A DNA stretch of 64,000 bases from Micrasema longulum (Eukaryota; Arthropoda; Insecta; Trichoptera; Brachycentridae), in contig JAGVSM010004940.1 of NCBI GenBank assembly GCA_022494885.1, forward strand, positions 1 to 64,000, given 5' to 3'. Positions 49,801-61,415 of the stretch are shown one piece after another. The notes under the pieces are model-generated. The model saw only the letters and a program-made list of their open reading frames with translations. It did not search any database and had not been told where the DNA came from. A program made the position numbers and the translations under genes. Every line of letters begins with the position of its first letter. Positions within the stretch are counted from its first letter, which is position 1.

Positions 49801-52483
49801 TGGTGCTGTATAAATTATCCACTATAATAATAATAAAAAGACAACAATATGAAGGTTAAGGGATGAGGAAATAGAGTGGAGGAGTAGAGGAGAGGGATTT
49901 TCATAATATAGTTAACCGATTCAAATTTTTTATATGATAATAGCATGAACATAATTAAAGGTACATAAACTTATTACACACTGACAAATGTTTCATTTTA
50001 CAGTGTTTCAAAAAGTGTTTTTAGAAGTCACAAAATTTTATTTAAAATATCTAAATATAAAATAAAGGAACAAAGTTCTTCAAAGCATTTTCAATATCGA
50101 TTCCGAAAAATGAGTGCTCACTTAACATAAGTGTTTATATGATTGAAATAAATTATAAATAAACTCTTGTGTATTTTCTTTTTAAACATATCTGAATAAT
50201 AAAAATATAAACTATTTTACTAAAGCATCAACGGACATCAGAAGCGATTTCGCAGGAAAAAAACGTCATACCACACCCTTCACCCATCAACCCGTTGTCT
50301 GACTAATTAACTGGGTGATCGATATAAAATATTATGTACATACCTCGAGAGTGTAACAGATTGTTTCCCTGTCAACAGTGGCTGTTAAGTTAGCGCCAAA
50401 CTGTTGAAGGTTTCTTATGATGCCGAATGCGGTGGAGCAGGAGGTTCCATTACCAGCTGCCGCACGCAGAAAGTGAGTCAGTCCCAGTTCATTACCAGGC
50501 TCGTACCTTGATCCACCCCTGGTAACATAATATATGTAATAACATTAACCTATTACGCATTAACAATTTAATATAATGAAATTAATTATAGTAACACAGA
50601 TCTTAGGATCTCTTAAGAGATGAAGAAGAAGGAATTAATTATTGGATAAATATAAGCTTAATAATTGGATGGCCGTGTTCTCTGTTTCAAAATAGTACAG
50701 CGCAAAGAAATGATTTTAAACAAGGAAATCATTTTTTCATCATACATTTTTCAATATTTTAGTACACTTTTTTACATAAATTAAGATTTTATGTAAAAAA
50801 AATAAAAATTCATATGAGAGCGAATGAAGGTGTTATTTTATCAATAATTGAATTGATGTTTAAAGCTTTAACCCAAGATATATCCGCTTTTTGTTTTTGT
50901 CACATAACACCTTTATCCACTCGTGTCTTCAATTGACAAGTGTCCTAATATATTAGTCAAATAAAATTTACTTTAAATCATCAACTATGGTCCGATCGGA
51001 AGAGAAATAATAAAAAAATATTCACATTTATATATGGTCTATATCCATATGAGAAAAAAAGCGTTGGCGAATGTTCAAAAGCAATTTTATAGTCGGTAGA
51101 TTTATAAAATTAATTTTTGTTGCAACATAAGATTTATCTAGAAGATACAAATTTCATCCAAAGACAATATCTTTTACTGACTTCCAAAGCACAAACCGTA
51201 ATGAAAAATATAATGTTAAATCTTAGTTATTTTTATAGTTGGCGAACAGCAGCATAGTGAAAATACTGTGAACTTACTTGTAAGCAATGGTGACACGAGC
51301 TACGGGGGCACCGTTGTCTAGCGCAGCAACAAATAATTTATTTTGCAGAACACTGGAGCTGACACTCGCATTCTTGGGTGGAGATGGAGGAATAGAGGGC
51401 TGAGCTGATGCAAAGCCCCTTGACTAAAAACATTGGTTTAAAAACAGTATTTTTGTTTAGATGTTACAGTTAATGTAGGATGAAAACAGTTAAAAAAGAA
51501 TTGACGTGATCAGATAAATTAAAACCTTGAATATAATCATGTCAAACAATTAATTTTCAAAAAAATTCACATGTCAGAAATTTTAATAACTTTTCACCAT
51601 CATTCTCTTTCCGCACCTAATGGTGCATAGGGCACTGCATCGGTACACCAATCGCAGCGTACCTTGATCATTTTTTGTTAATGAAGGTAAGATGATCAGT
51701 CTTAGGCTTCAGGTACCAGTCCAGGGACTATGAAATATTTTAGTGTGAAATTTTTTTTTTTAATAAATATTTCATATCAACCATGTTGGGAATCGAACCC
51801 GATACCTCTTGATTGGTAGGCAAACGCGCTGACAATACACGACAAGGCCGACAAAATAATAACTTTTACCCTTTTTAAAACCAACTATTTAAGTTTACAA
51901 TTTTCAGGTATGAACATAAATATATTACTAGAAACAACGTTTGATTATTGGAGAAAAAAGAACCCTGCATTCTACTGCTATTAGTTTTAAGCTATTAAAA
52001 TAGTCTCGCAAAGGGGGTTTAATCAATAAAAACTTCAATTTGCCAAAATTAGTTTGCATATAATTAATTAAGATGGAAATAAAACACATTACTGCAATTT
52101 AAAATTTTAAAACGTCTATTGTTATACGAGATATATTTCATATCATATATTTTTTAGGAACATACAAACTGAGACAGATACATAATCTAACCTAAAAAAA
52201 TATGAATCTACTAGTTTAATTTAATATTACATTTAAATGTAAAATATGAAATAATATATGGTTATTTATTCTTGAGATAGAGTTAAATAACTAAATATAT
52301 AAACTATCACTCAAGAGAACAGCTTTTAATGTTTATGTAATAGGCCAACAGATTTGTAGGTATCGGTTATGTCAAAATTATTTTTCGTATGAATAATGAT
52401 TTCGAATCATTAATTATGATTAAAATAAATAAACTTACTGAAATAACTCTAAATAGAGGCAGTTTTGAGGCTTTGCAGGCCAT
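43819..52483 (-). CDS. UQCRC2: Cytochrome b-c1 complex subunit 2 (core protein 2), mitochondrial
   Basis: Nine exons read with closed phase: 52483-52439, 51423-51278, 50518-50344, 49364-49233, 48309-48047, 46603-46503, 46078-45906, 45782-45558, 43905-43819 (stop TAA). Together they encode 448 residues; the family is about 440-453. The N-terminus (MACKASKLPLF, then SRGFAS) is basic and amphipathic like a matrix presequence, with Arg at -2/-3 style processing sites. The body is a twin M16 peptidase fold (GLTHFLRAAAGNGT, GFAxAQPS, GLLTGNLVKTNE). At the position of the HxxEH zinc motif of active M16 enzymes the sequence is LTHFLRAA, so it is not a peptidase, as expected for core 2. It supports assembly of respiratory complex III in the inner mitochondrial membrane. 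Introns range from about 100 bases to 1.9 kb and carry a SINE, a pogo-like MITE and an inverted-repeat MITE. Confidence 0.96.
44299..44630. repeat. 12-copy foldback family, internally deleted copy
   Basis: Termini ACAACAGAGATGG (44299) and CATCTCCGTTGT (to 44549) both survive. The middle of the left arm is lost, and the outer flank to 44630 (CTACAAAAATTTGAACAAAC) is present. It lies inside a UQCRC2 intron. Confidence 0.7.
44740..44978. repeat. 250-base hairpin MITE family, copy 3, in a UQCRC2 intron
   Basis: Ends TCGCAGGGTAGTTACAAC and GAAGTTACCAAGTTGTAGTG; inner ATCTTCCTCCATGAATTC and GCATTCATGATGGAAG pair as in the other copies. Confidence 0.72.
48744..49156. mobile_element. Pogo-like MITE in a UQCRC2 intron
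   Basis: CAGTGGAACCTCTATATTCG after TA at the left is mirrored by AAATATAGAGGTTCCA near 49152; TCATCAGCCCC-type segments repeat inside. It lies 77 bases above the exon at 49364-49233. Confidence 0.68.
49770..49832. repeat. Single module of the 39.3-kb repeat, in a UQCRC2 intron
   Basis: CCCTTGAGGTGATTTTCACA followed by GGTGCTGTATAAATTATCC matches the end module at 39640-39690. Confidence 0.55.
51596..51855 (-). repeat. SINE family A copy in UQCRC2 intron 1
   Basis: Nearly complete reverse-oriented copy. The tail (GGTGCATAGGGCACTGCATC) is near 51620, the body near 51710, and the B box (GGAATCGAACCCGA on the plus strand) near 51790. Confidence 0.8.
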
Positions 52484-52712
52484 TTTTTCTTTTAATTTAT
52501 CTTGGTGTCGACGGGTAACAGCTAGAACGTATTTCAATGGCCGACTGAAATGGTGGCGCTGCAATCGTTTTAACGCGATGGCGCCTTTTTCAAATTAATT
52601 TTGAAGATAATTAAACATGTTTTCAAGAAAATGAATAAATCTTTTTTTTGTTTCACTGGATTGATTGTTTAAATCATCAGTTATTAATGAGAAAGGGTCA
52701 CTACGATGGTTT

Positions 52713-52767
52713 GGTCATTCATTCTTGCTATATATATATGCAAAATATATATATAGCAAGAATGACC
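52713..52767. repeat. Palindrome upstream of UQCRC2
   Basis: GGTCATTC(ATTC)TTGCTATATATATAT pairs with ATATATATATAGCAAGAATG and ACC. The only difference between arms is a four-base duplication. It lies 230 bases above the UQCRC2 start codon. Confidence 0.65.
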
Positions 52768-52974
52768 GGAAATCTTCCATAGCTCTCAGATCATAGGTTG
52801 ATTCACATGAACCAGTGACGTCATTTAAAGTAGTGCGTTTTTATCAAAATATTTTTTATTATTTTTTCTGTACATTTTCAAGAAACTTTGCTGTACAATT
52901 TAATGCTCTAATTTTTACCCCGCGTAAGAAAACATTTTTTGTATCCAATTTCCCGTAGGGCTGAAGTTCCTCAT

Positions 52975-53310
52975 TTACATAGCGCTATTCTTGCAAAAAT
53001 CACCTCAAGGGCGCCGTACAATAAATAAATACTGCAGCACGTCCTACAGCTACAGAGCGCATGGACGGTTGGGATTCTTGTTCCTCAATTCCAATAATGA
53101 TCTATTTAAATTATAACAGATAGGAGTTGGATTACAACACGTCTTGCAGCTATAGAGCACACTGACAGTAAGTAATCTAGCCCCCATTTACATTATGTTT
53201 TGATTCGATAATGAAGTTTAGTGTTTGAATGATATTTAAATAAAAAGATAATTAAAAAAAAAAAACAGTAAAAAATAGGAGTTAGATTATAACAAATCTT
53301 GCAGCTACTG
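52975..53310. repeat. Inverted copy of the 39.3-kb repeat
   Basis: Reverse-strand order of the same modules: AAAATCACCTCAAGGGCGCC, then AGCTACAGAGCGCATGGACG, AGCTATAGAGCAC and AGCTACTGAGCGC. Confidence 0.6.
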
Positions 53311-53320
53311 AGCGCTTGAC

Positions 53321-53400
53321 TTCATGTAACAGATGGTCAAACTGCGCTACATTTACCAATGCAATGCTCTATGCACCACTGGGAACTGATAGGGGATGAT
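53321..53400 (+). repeat. SINE family A, 3'-end fragment
   Basis: CTTCATGTAACAGATGG followed by ACCAATGCAATGCTCTATGC and GGGATGAT: the last part of family A without head or body. Confidence 0.55.
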
Positions 53401-53459
53401 CAGGTTTTTTTTTCAAAAAAAAATTTTGAATTCTTGTGATTTATCTAAATATTTCCATT

Positions 53460-53556
53460 TTGGGGAGCCATTTTCAATAAGTCACTATTAGAAAATGGGA
53501 ATCAAGTTATGGTAGAGTCGACAACATTAGCCACGGAACAACAACCCGATTCTTTA
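53460..53556 (-). repeat. SINE family B fragment
   Basis: Shares GGGAATCAAGTTATGGTAGA and TTAGCCACGG...CAACCCGATTCT with the copy at 38640; the B-box part is deleted. Confidence 0.55.
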
Positions 53557-54297
53557 TTACATTAGGTGTTAACATAAGATGTGTCCGTTATTTTTCAAAT
53601 TTAAAAACGAGCACAAAATGGTAAAAGTTTTACGTCATTCGAATGAAGATTTTGTGCTCTATAAGGCATAGTGTATGCTTTTATGTTACATATATTATTT
53701 AATTTGATTACAAGCCTTCAGAATGGAATGTGACGTAATCGAAAGTGAGCATTTCTCGACTATAATACTTTAACTTCTTTAACTATACTGAAAACTTAAA
53801 AACCTCAACTTCTCTAACTATACTGAAAGTATGCAGCACCATAGAACTCTCTCCAAAATCGAAGAATAATGTTAGACCAGTTATTTTTGTACAAATTAAT
53901 AAACAATAAAATTGATTCCCCTAATCCATTCGATAGACTTTCTTTCAATTTGCTATCTATATTGAAAAGACAAAATCTTCTGTTTTACACAGACAACAAC
54001 GCGTCAACAAACTATTCAAAACAATCTACATTACCTAGAATTTAACTATAGATTTACCGAGGCTAATATTTTTCATGATAATGAATGTAAATTTAAGTCA
54101 AATGCCATAGAGACATTGAGAGATGCAGATATTAATTTAATTTTATTATTCTCATACATCTTTTACATTTGTTATAACAATTAAAATTATTGTCTTAAGT
54201 ACAAACATTTTTTTAGTGTATGCATGCACGGGTGTCCTGTCCTACACTAATATACAAAGAAATTGTAAATAAATTTTGTACATACTGTTTGTTTACC

Positions 54298-54850
54298 CTA
54301 TATAATAAATAAAATAAAACGTTTCATATTTGGCCATGATGGGAGTGTTATTCCTGATATAGGTATTAATATTGTTAGCTTCTTATTCTTAAAGGTGGGC
54401 GTCAGTGCTATACAAGTTCCTGGCGTCACTGCGACCTGTGAAAATCTATTGTAACAAGTCCCTGTGAATAGTTCTCGCCCCCCAAGCCCAGGGAAGGGCG
54501 AGCTCTTCAACATCCTCAGGTTAACCATGGCACATGGACTATGGACCAGTGGTCCCTGAGGATGCGGCATCTTTTATGATGTAAAACATCACATTCACAT
54601 ATAACGTGTATAGGTTTCTTCATCTGCATTGCAGACCTACATTTAGAAGTTTTGGAAAGGCTCATTCCAGCAAGGTGTTTTTTGAATCTGCAGTGCCCTT
54701 TAAGTGCTCTAGTGATAACCCTCACTTGATTACGGCTGAGCTTTATTAGGTCAAAGCAAACCTTTGCGAGTACCTTTTTATCAGTTCCTTTGTATGGTGC
54801 TGACCAGGTACTTTTTGCCAGATCATTACGCTCTGCTTCCTGACCCATGA
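54298..54850 (-). pseudogene. Non-LTR retrotransposon (LINE) ORF2 C-terminal fragment
   Basis: Two overlapping minus-strand frames. The upstream one contains RVITRALKGHCRFKKHLAG followed by SKCRSAM and HVICECDVLHHKR, which is the layout of the LINE region after the RNase H domain (a GHCR...HL block, then a Cys/His knuckle ending in CEC). Reverse transcriptase motifs are absent, so this is a 5'-truncated relic. It could belong to a Jockey-like or related clade; I cannot decide. Confidence 0.6.
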
Positions 54851-55073
54851 CCTAAGCTCCTCATTATTGTTAGCTTATTGAAATTTCTGTTATGCTTGCA
54901 TACATACCTACAAGTCTAAGCCCTGAAGACCGGATCATTAAGCAACATAAAAAGGCTGAAATATGCGTATGTGAAAAATCTTCGAAATATGCTGATAAAG
55001 TGTGAAAATATGCATCATAAAATAAATAACAAATTAGGGTTAGGATTAGGGTCAACAACAAAGTATTTCTCAA

Positions 55074-56450
55074 AATTTTCTTTTCAAAAGCTGCACCTTC
55101 AAACAGTCAAAATATTTTTATAAATTGAGAATGAACTTTCAGCGTTCGAGGTTACTAGGTGTCACCACGCCACACTAGAGCAATGTAATTCTGTCCGTAC
55201 AATATGCATAGAAGAGATATTTATTATTATTTTATTATACATATTATTTTAAAATCTGAGGATACATGTCCCAAATGCAACTTAATTTTTTTTACTTGTT
55301 ACTTTGGTGTTCATTGGTTGGAGTTAGAACTATGTAAAGTGGGGCTAATAGATTTGGCATTGGTTTGCCTTTTTGAGTCTTCACAGTTATACCCTCAGAG
55401 TAATAATTCTCTAGAGAAACCCTTAAGCTCTACAAAACAAAAGCGTTCCAAATTTTTTATTTGGTTTTTAGTTTAACAACAAACGTGTAATGGACGGCTT
55501 CAGTTAGAGCTCGCAATTCTGAACTCAAGTACCTACTGCCCGTTCTATTGCTGTAATCTGTAGCTAACTTCGTGGTCAATAATCGAAGAATTGTTTTTCA
55601 CTGTATGGGCGACTCTGTTAGGTTATTACCCTAAGGTTATACCAATGTTCACATTAAAAATATACCATAAAAAAGGAATTGGTAAGAGGAAAAAGAATTA
55701 AGTAAAATCCATGTTGTCTCTTAAAACTTTTATTTTATTTTATAATAATATGTAATGTTATACAGATTAATGTACGAATGCTCATGTAATACGACTTTTT
55801 GTGTAAATGTTAAGAAGAAAACAACAGAACATACTGACAAGATTAAATGTGGACAAAAAAAAACATATTCTGAGAACAAAATTAGTTGAAATAAACCGGT
55901 ATTTAATTTTAGTTATAATGGCAGGACAGTATTTAACAAAATGAAGCGCAAGATAATATTATTGGTAAATTTTTTTCAAGCATTTTTTGCAAAAATAAAA
56001 AACTAGAAAATAAGTTTTAATTAATAAATTGTGATAGGTAGACATTTGAAATCAAAATATTGTATATATAACACAGAGAAACATATATTGACGAGCTGGA
56101 TTGAATACATAATAACCAATGATACTATATAGGGTATTTTTGCAAATAATATCCAAAACAAATAATTATGAATTATCAGAAATTTCAATCACACTGCTGT
56201 TAGAAAATAAAATAATTTGGTCAGCTAAAAACATTTATGAAATGTAAAAAATCAGTTAAGATGAGTTAACACATTCATCAGATTGGGATTGAGTTTTAAA
56301 TTTGTTCTAATTTAACGGAGCCATGGGTATTAATTTTCAAAAGTTTTTAAGGCTGAATTAAAAAAAAAAAAAAACACTTTTCTACAATGCAGGACTTAGT
56401 AACATGAGTGGTGATTTATAAAAAAATGAACTAATTTCAACATCTAAATG
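55074..56450. other. Intergenic, nothing recognised
   Basis: AT-rich, with one 90-codon frame at 55204-55476 of unremarkable composition; I do not consider it a gene. Confidence 0.5.
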
Positions 56451-56940
56451 TTGCAACACAGAGGGAAAACATCTTTGAGAAGGAATATGGAAGTCTAGGC
56501 ATTGACAATTTTTATGATCTGTCATTGGCTGATTTAAGTGGTCCAGCCTATCTTCAAACATTTAAACATACTCAAAATATCGTTGATTACACTGGTAAAA
56601 GAAGTATAAACATTTAAAAACTGGTTTAAAGCGTTGCCTAGTAGGTGAAATAATTCTGCCAGGTGAATCTCACCCACATTAATAAAGGTTTCAGCTCTTT
56701 TACTTTACAAAAATCCACAGATGGAAGAGTTCAGAAAATGTGGATGTTCAAATATAGGCAGAATGGTGTTAAATTAGTCAATGACAGGTCATGAGCTCTG
56801 TAAATGCGTAGACTTCCATATACTCTTCTCAAAAATGTTTTCCTTCTCTGATGCAACTAATTTCTATCTTAACTTCCCAGGGAGGAAATCCAGCCTATCC
56901 ACAAACATATGGACACACTCAAAACATGGTTGATTTCAAC
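56451..56940. repeat. 12-copy foldback family, copy at 56.5 kb
   Basis: Left terminus ACACAGAGGGAAAACATC, inner segments GCGTTGCCTAGTAGGTGAAA and CACATTAATAAAGGTTTCAG, right terminus near CCTTCTCTGATGCAAC, then outer flank CACAAACATATGGACACACT. Confidence 0.7.
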
Positions 56941-57077
56941 ATATTCTGTTCTTTTAAATTTTACTGCAACTGAGCACACTGCAGCCAGTTTTTTGTAAAT
57001 AATATCATTTTGTTTGACAAACAAACTATTGTTTTGTGTTTAAATACCTAGAAATGAATTATATTTTATTTTTATTC

Positions 57078-57179
57078 TAGAAATAAAAGACAAGTGATAG
57101 TTAAATTCACAAATTTGGAATACCAGTAATCGGTTATTTCAAATTTGTGAATTTAAGTATCACTCATCTTTTATTTCTA
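57078..57179. repeat. 102-base near-perfect stem-loop
   Basis: TAGAAATAAAAGACAAGTGA at the left is matched by TCACTCATCTTTTATTTCTA at the right, and AAATTCACAAATTTG by CAAATTTGTGAATTT, leaving a loop of about 19 bases. Stem of about 41 pairs with few mismatches; no gene covers it. Confidence 0.75.
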
Positions 57180-57780
57180 TCATAAATTACACCACTAAGA
57201 ATTTTCACTAGCAAACTTGAATTATATTTTCAACTAAGCGTACAGGTAAGCAAGTACTAAACAATAACTTAACATGTTCCTTTTTAATTAACATTCGATC
57301 GACTTATCTTACATATTTCAGATATACAAAGGAAATCAGAGTAACCAAAAGTAAGATTCACGTCATCCACAGTGAAAAGAATATCTATTTTAAAAAATTA
57401 AATGAATTAAATTTAACAGGGAATTTCTTATTTAATATATTTTTATGTAAAGTCATTACAAAAGTACAGAAATAAAAAATTATGGATATTGGTATGTTTG
57501 GTTAATCCAAGATTGTGGTACTGGAAAAGAACGCCAGAATAATCCTATTTATTTCAGTATTTTATCTTTTAATTCTGTTTGTATTTTTTGTACACAGTTG
57601 AATATTACTAATGAATGCATCAGAAAATCAATACTAAGCTTTTAACTGACCAGAACATATGAGAAATTATCAAATTACCCGAGCAGCTAATCTTTTAAAA
57701 AATCTTATTCGTAGAAGCTTTAAAGACGCTTGCGTTACAGATTTACATAATATATTAGAGGCATAAGAAAAAAAACTAGA

Positions 57781-58023
57781 CAATTGAGGGGGTTAAAAGC
57801 AAAAACGACACTGTCCATGATAACTGTTTTTGGGAAAACCAATAGCGAAAAGACTATTTCTTTTAAGTTCAATGTGCATATTTGTCTTGTCGCTATTTTG
57901 TACACTACGCACAAGTTGCACATTAAACTTAAAAGAAATTGTATTTTTGCTACTGGTTTTGTTGATCTTTCCAAAAACAGTGCTCATGGACAGAGGCGTT
58001 TTTGCTTTTAACCCCCTTAATTG
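57781..58023. mobile_element. 243-base foldback downstream of CSN1
   Basis: CAATTGAGGGGGTTAAAAGC at 57781 and GCTTTTAACCCCCTTAATTG at the other end are inverted; arms continue (TGTTTTTGG, TTTCTTTTAAGTT, AATGTGCA) to the centre. It explains four overlapping small open frames here as artefacts of symmetry. Confidence 0.78.
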
Positions 58024-58173
58024 GGGGGATCCAGCTGTTAAAACCGTACTAAATTGTTTAATTTACCTCTGCCGATACAATTTTGTTTAATGTAACAATT
58101 GATCCGAGATGTATCCGATTGACATGGCAAAAATATTAATAGTATGATACCTACATTCATTATAAAACAGAGA

Positions 58174-58179
58174 TTTATT
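58174..58179 (-). terminator. Probable polyadenylation signal of CSN1
   Basis: AATAAA on the minus strand about 150 bases beyond the CSN1 stop codon. Confidence 0.5.
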
Positions 58180-58329
58180 ATAAAATCATATCAATGTAAT
58201 ATTTTTCCACTTTGTTCCGACACTCGTCAATTATCCATATACTCCAACAATGATTCCCTCGACAGCACGCATGACATGAGAAATTGTGGATGAGTGGTTA
58301 ACAGATGACCAGATTATGACAGGTATGCT

Positions 58330-60489
58330 TCAGTTCAGCGGAGGTATACTGGTACTGGATCCGGGAGCTTCTCCTCCCTGTGGTCCACTTTCACGAATCA
58401 TATTCTGGAAACATGTTCGGGTTTCTACAAATGCTCATCAGGTATTGACAATTCAATGTTGAAGACTAAACTTATAGATTTTAAGTCGATCGATCAAACA
58501 ATATCAATTTTTAAATAAAGCAATCTTATGCTCGTTCAAAACATTATAATTTTAAGGCCATTTCCAAATAGTCGTATAGTGCCAGAAAATGGGAATCAAG
58601 TTGTGGTAGAGCGGAGATTGAGCCTCGGAATCACCGAGCGGTAAACTTATTCACAGAAAAAATAGTACTTTAATATTTAAAAAAATGTTGGTAACATTAG
58701 ATAGCCAATAAGTAATATGGTGATAGTACAAGGGTAATAGAGAATATTTACTTGATAAAATTAGACTTTACTCACCTTAACATGTATTTGGCTTTTGAGC
58801 ATCGCCGCTCTCAGTATTAACATTGATGTTCTTCTTTGATATTCCTTTCCTACGACGAGACTCCTTTCGAATGTGGTGCTCCGTTGATCGACATCTTTCG
58901 CGTACAATATTTTGTTATGTGAATCTATCCGAGCTTGAATCTGCCCGTCTAGAATGAGCTGCATCAGCTCATCTTCCAGAGCGCTCACCGTTCTATTGAA
59001 GGCTCCGGCCATTTTGCGCATATCTGCCGACAAGTAGGGACTGAAGTACTGTATGAGGGCGCGGTTCCGGATCATGGTGTACAGTGCGGGCAGGTGAGGG
59101 GCTAAGTACATATCTAGAAGGAGGTTGTCCCGCACATCGTCTAGCAGTCTGAGGCACGAAGCGTACTTAGATTCGTAGAATTTGAAAATAATGTCTCTCA
59201 GTTGTGGCTCCAGCTCCAAAAACAGTTTGAAGGAGCTGCTGAATATTACTTGTTTCTGCAGTTCGGCGCGGTCGAATGTAGCGAGAGCGCACAGCCCTCC
59301 ATACAGCGCTACATTACTACCGCTCAAGAGCTCGGGAAAGTCGGTGTGGTCTAAGCTCGCCGCCAGGAAGTGCTTGGCAGCGGACTTGTATTTCTTGGTG
59401 GCCAACTCCGCTAAGCCAGCCGCGCATTTTAATCTCGTTAGTATAGTTTGATTAGAATCCTTGCCGTGGACTTCGGTGAAGTCAGGAGTGCCCTCTGCTT
59501 TGGAAACATAACTTAAAACGTGAGACCAGTTCTGCAAGTAAACCGATACTTTAATTACATTAAGACACATATTGACAACGTGCTTCCCGCTAGTGCAGTA
59601 ATCTCGAGCCCTAGAGTAACACTTCAGGGCGTTGGAGAGATCGCCACAATCCAAGTAGTGGTCTCCCAAGTCATCGTGCCCTCTTCTAATACTCTCCTTT
59701 ATTGAATTTGATTTGTAATTTTTTAGATCGGTATCTAGTTTTTCTAACTTCAGGGCGGCTTTCTTGGTTTTAGCTTCTATCCATAAGTTATCTAGAGCGG
59801 GGACATCTTGCGAGGTAGATTGGGCAGCTATGTCGGGTAGGCTCGGGCCAACCATCATTTCCGCCAGCTTTTTGTGGAGTTGCTGATATAAATTTACATT
59901 GTAGGTTGTCATGACGTACGTAATCGCCATTTTGAGAGCTTCGAGTCTCAATGTTGGGCAATGATCAGCGATGTATATTAACCTGTACAGTTTAGCTAAA
60001 CCAGTATATGAACTGGCGTAAACTTCTAAATCCAACGAAGGATTTTCTACTATATAACTTTCGGCTTCATTATTCTCGTTGTCTTCTGGTGGACCGTCCA
60101 CCTGCATAGGCTCTACCGCATTCTAAAACAGAAGAGTGCAAATATGTGTTTAAGTTAAGCGATGGAAAATACGACAATGGCGATTGAAACTATGGTTCTA
60201 ATTTAATTAAATTCATATTGTATGCTATTAAACACATATAATTCTCGTTCGCGATAGATTTTAATAAAATTATCCTAGTGGATTTGTCAAATAAAAACTG
60301 TCATTATAAATACCCAACCTAAAATGACAAGCTATACGCATACGAAAACAGGTTAAAACATATTATAATATGTTACATACAATAATAAACATAAATTACT
60401 TGCAATAATTTTCCAAAAATTGAATATATTTCAAGAATTACCTGCAATAACACATTCTGTATTTGCAGCGGCATTTTTGCTATTTTCAT
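58330..60489 (-). CDS. CSN1: COP9 signalosome complex subunit 1
   Basis: Three exons: 60489-60442 (16 codons), 60122-58776 (449 codons, nearly the whole protein) and 58404-58330 (24 codons plus stop), all joined in phase 0. The 489-residue product matches human GPS1/CSN1 (about 490). The start [11 protein letters not shown] is the first ATG of the short exon; an internal Met at the beginning of the big exon ([11 protein letters not shown]) is less likely. Residues about 90-270 form the RPN7-type helical repeats ([28 protein letters not shown]). Residues about 290-420 form the PCI winged-helix domain ([31 protein letters not shown]). CSN removes NEDD8 from cullins; subunit 1 is a scaffold for complex assembly. 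The tail encoded by the last exon is Gly/Pro/Ser-rich. The gene is divergent from GGH, with start codons 927 bases apart. Confidence 0.97.
58557..58650 (-). repeat. SINE family B fragment downstream of CSN1 exon 2
   Basis: Shares GGCCATTTCCAAATAGTCGT-like and GGGAATCAAGTTGTGGTAGA segments with the copies at 38640 and 53460. It lies inside the second intron of CSN1. Confidence 0.55.
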
Positions 60490-61415
60490 TTTCTATGCCA
60501 ATCCATCTGTCTCTTTCTCATCCGGCAATTTGGTCGAGTCGCGAGCATATTTACAGGTTTCTAGAATACCGACCATTGACAATAGTTATATGGCTATAAA
60601 GTTATTTTTTGAAAAGTCACGTTTATAAAAACATAGGTAGATACGCAGTCCGTGCAAAAAACTTTATCAAGGATAAGTACCTACATAAATATTTCATTTT
60701 AAAATCTTCGACGTAAATTTTGTAAGGAGCAAAATATAAATTGTCCAAAAAACAGCAAATAAAATTTTCAAAAATAGTATTTTATGTTACAAACATTGTA
60801 CAGTACGACAAAAATAAATATGAAATTAATCGAATGACAAAATCAAGAAATCATTTAAAATGTTTTTCTTTCTGAACAATATTCGCATTTAGTACTTCAC
60901 AGCAATTTAAATTTTTATCGGCAATGTGTATGTTGTGTTCTAGGTTTGCTTTTTGAAGGTAATATTTGCAGGTATACAAGATCATTATTTTTTGTTCACT
61001 TACCAATCGTTTTTACCTCACAATTTTTAAAGATTTGAGTTGGAAACTGCTTGATGATTTTTTAATGATTTATTATTACAACAAAATATTTGTATTTGTT
61101 TTATATTAATATGCTACGTGTATAATAATTTTAATATTTATTTTATTTTTTATAATAGTTTATTGTACTAGTACTCAATAGTTAAGTTTCTGGCATATAT
61201 TATTTCAAGTGAGAAAAGTAAATGATAAAAAAAAAAAAAATGAATGAACAGAAAAGACATTTTATAAAATTATGATAATTTTTTTATCTATTCTAGCTCC
61301 CGAACATGCACTGTTATCTACTACTATAACTAATTTATTTTCATCATTAGGTGTCATGACTTTTAGTTAGCCGCTTTGGCAGAAGATAGTAGACGTTATC
61401 AAGAATACTAGCAAT
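60490..61415. promoter_or_regulatory. Shared upstream region of divergent CSN1 and GGH
   Basis: The 926 bases between the two start codons must contain both promoters if these are the true first coding exons. No clear TATA box or repeat stands out. The position, not a motif, is the evidence. Confidence 0.4.

Noticed and set aside
57735..58090. Four similar small proteins on both strands
   Set aside because: They are produced by the symmetry of the 243-base palindrome, not by selection for coding.
59182..59705. Plus-strand frames inside CSN1
   Set aside because: Antisense shadows of the long CSN1 exon; no family resemblance.
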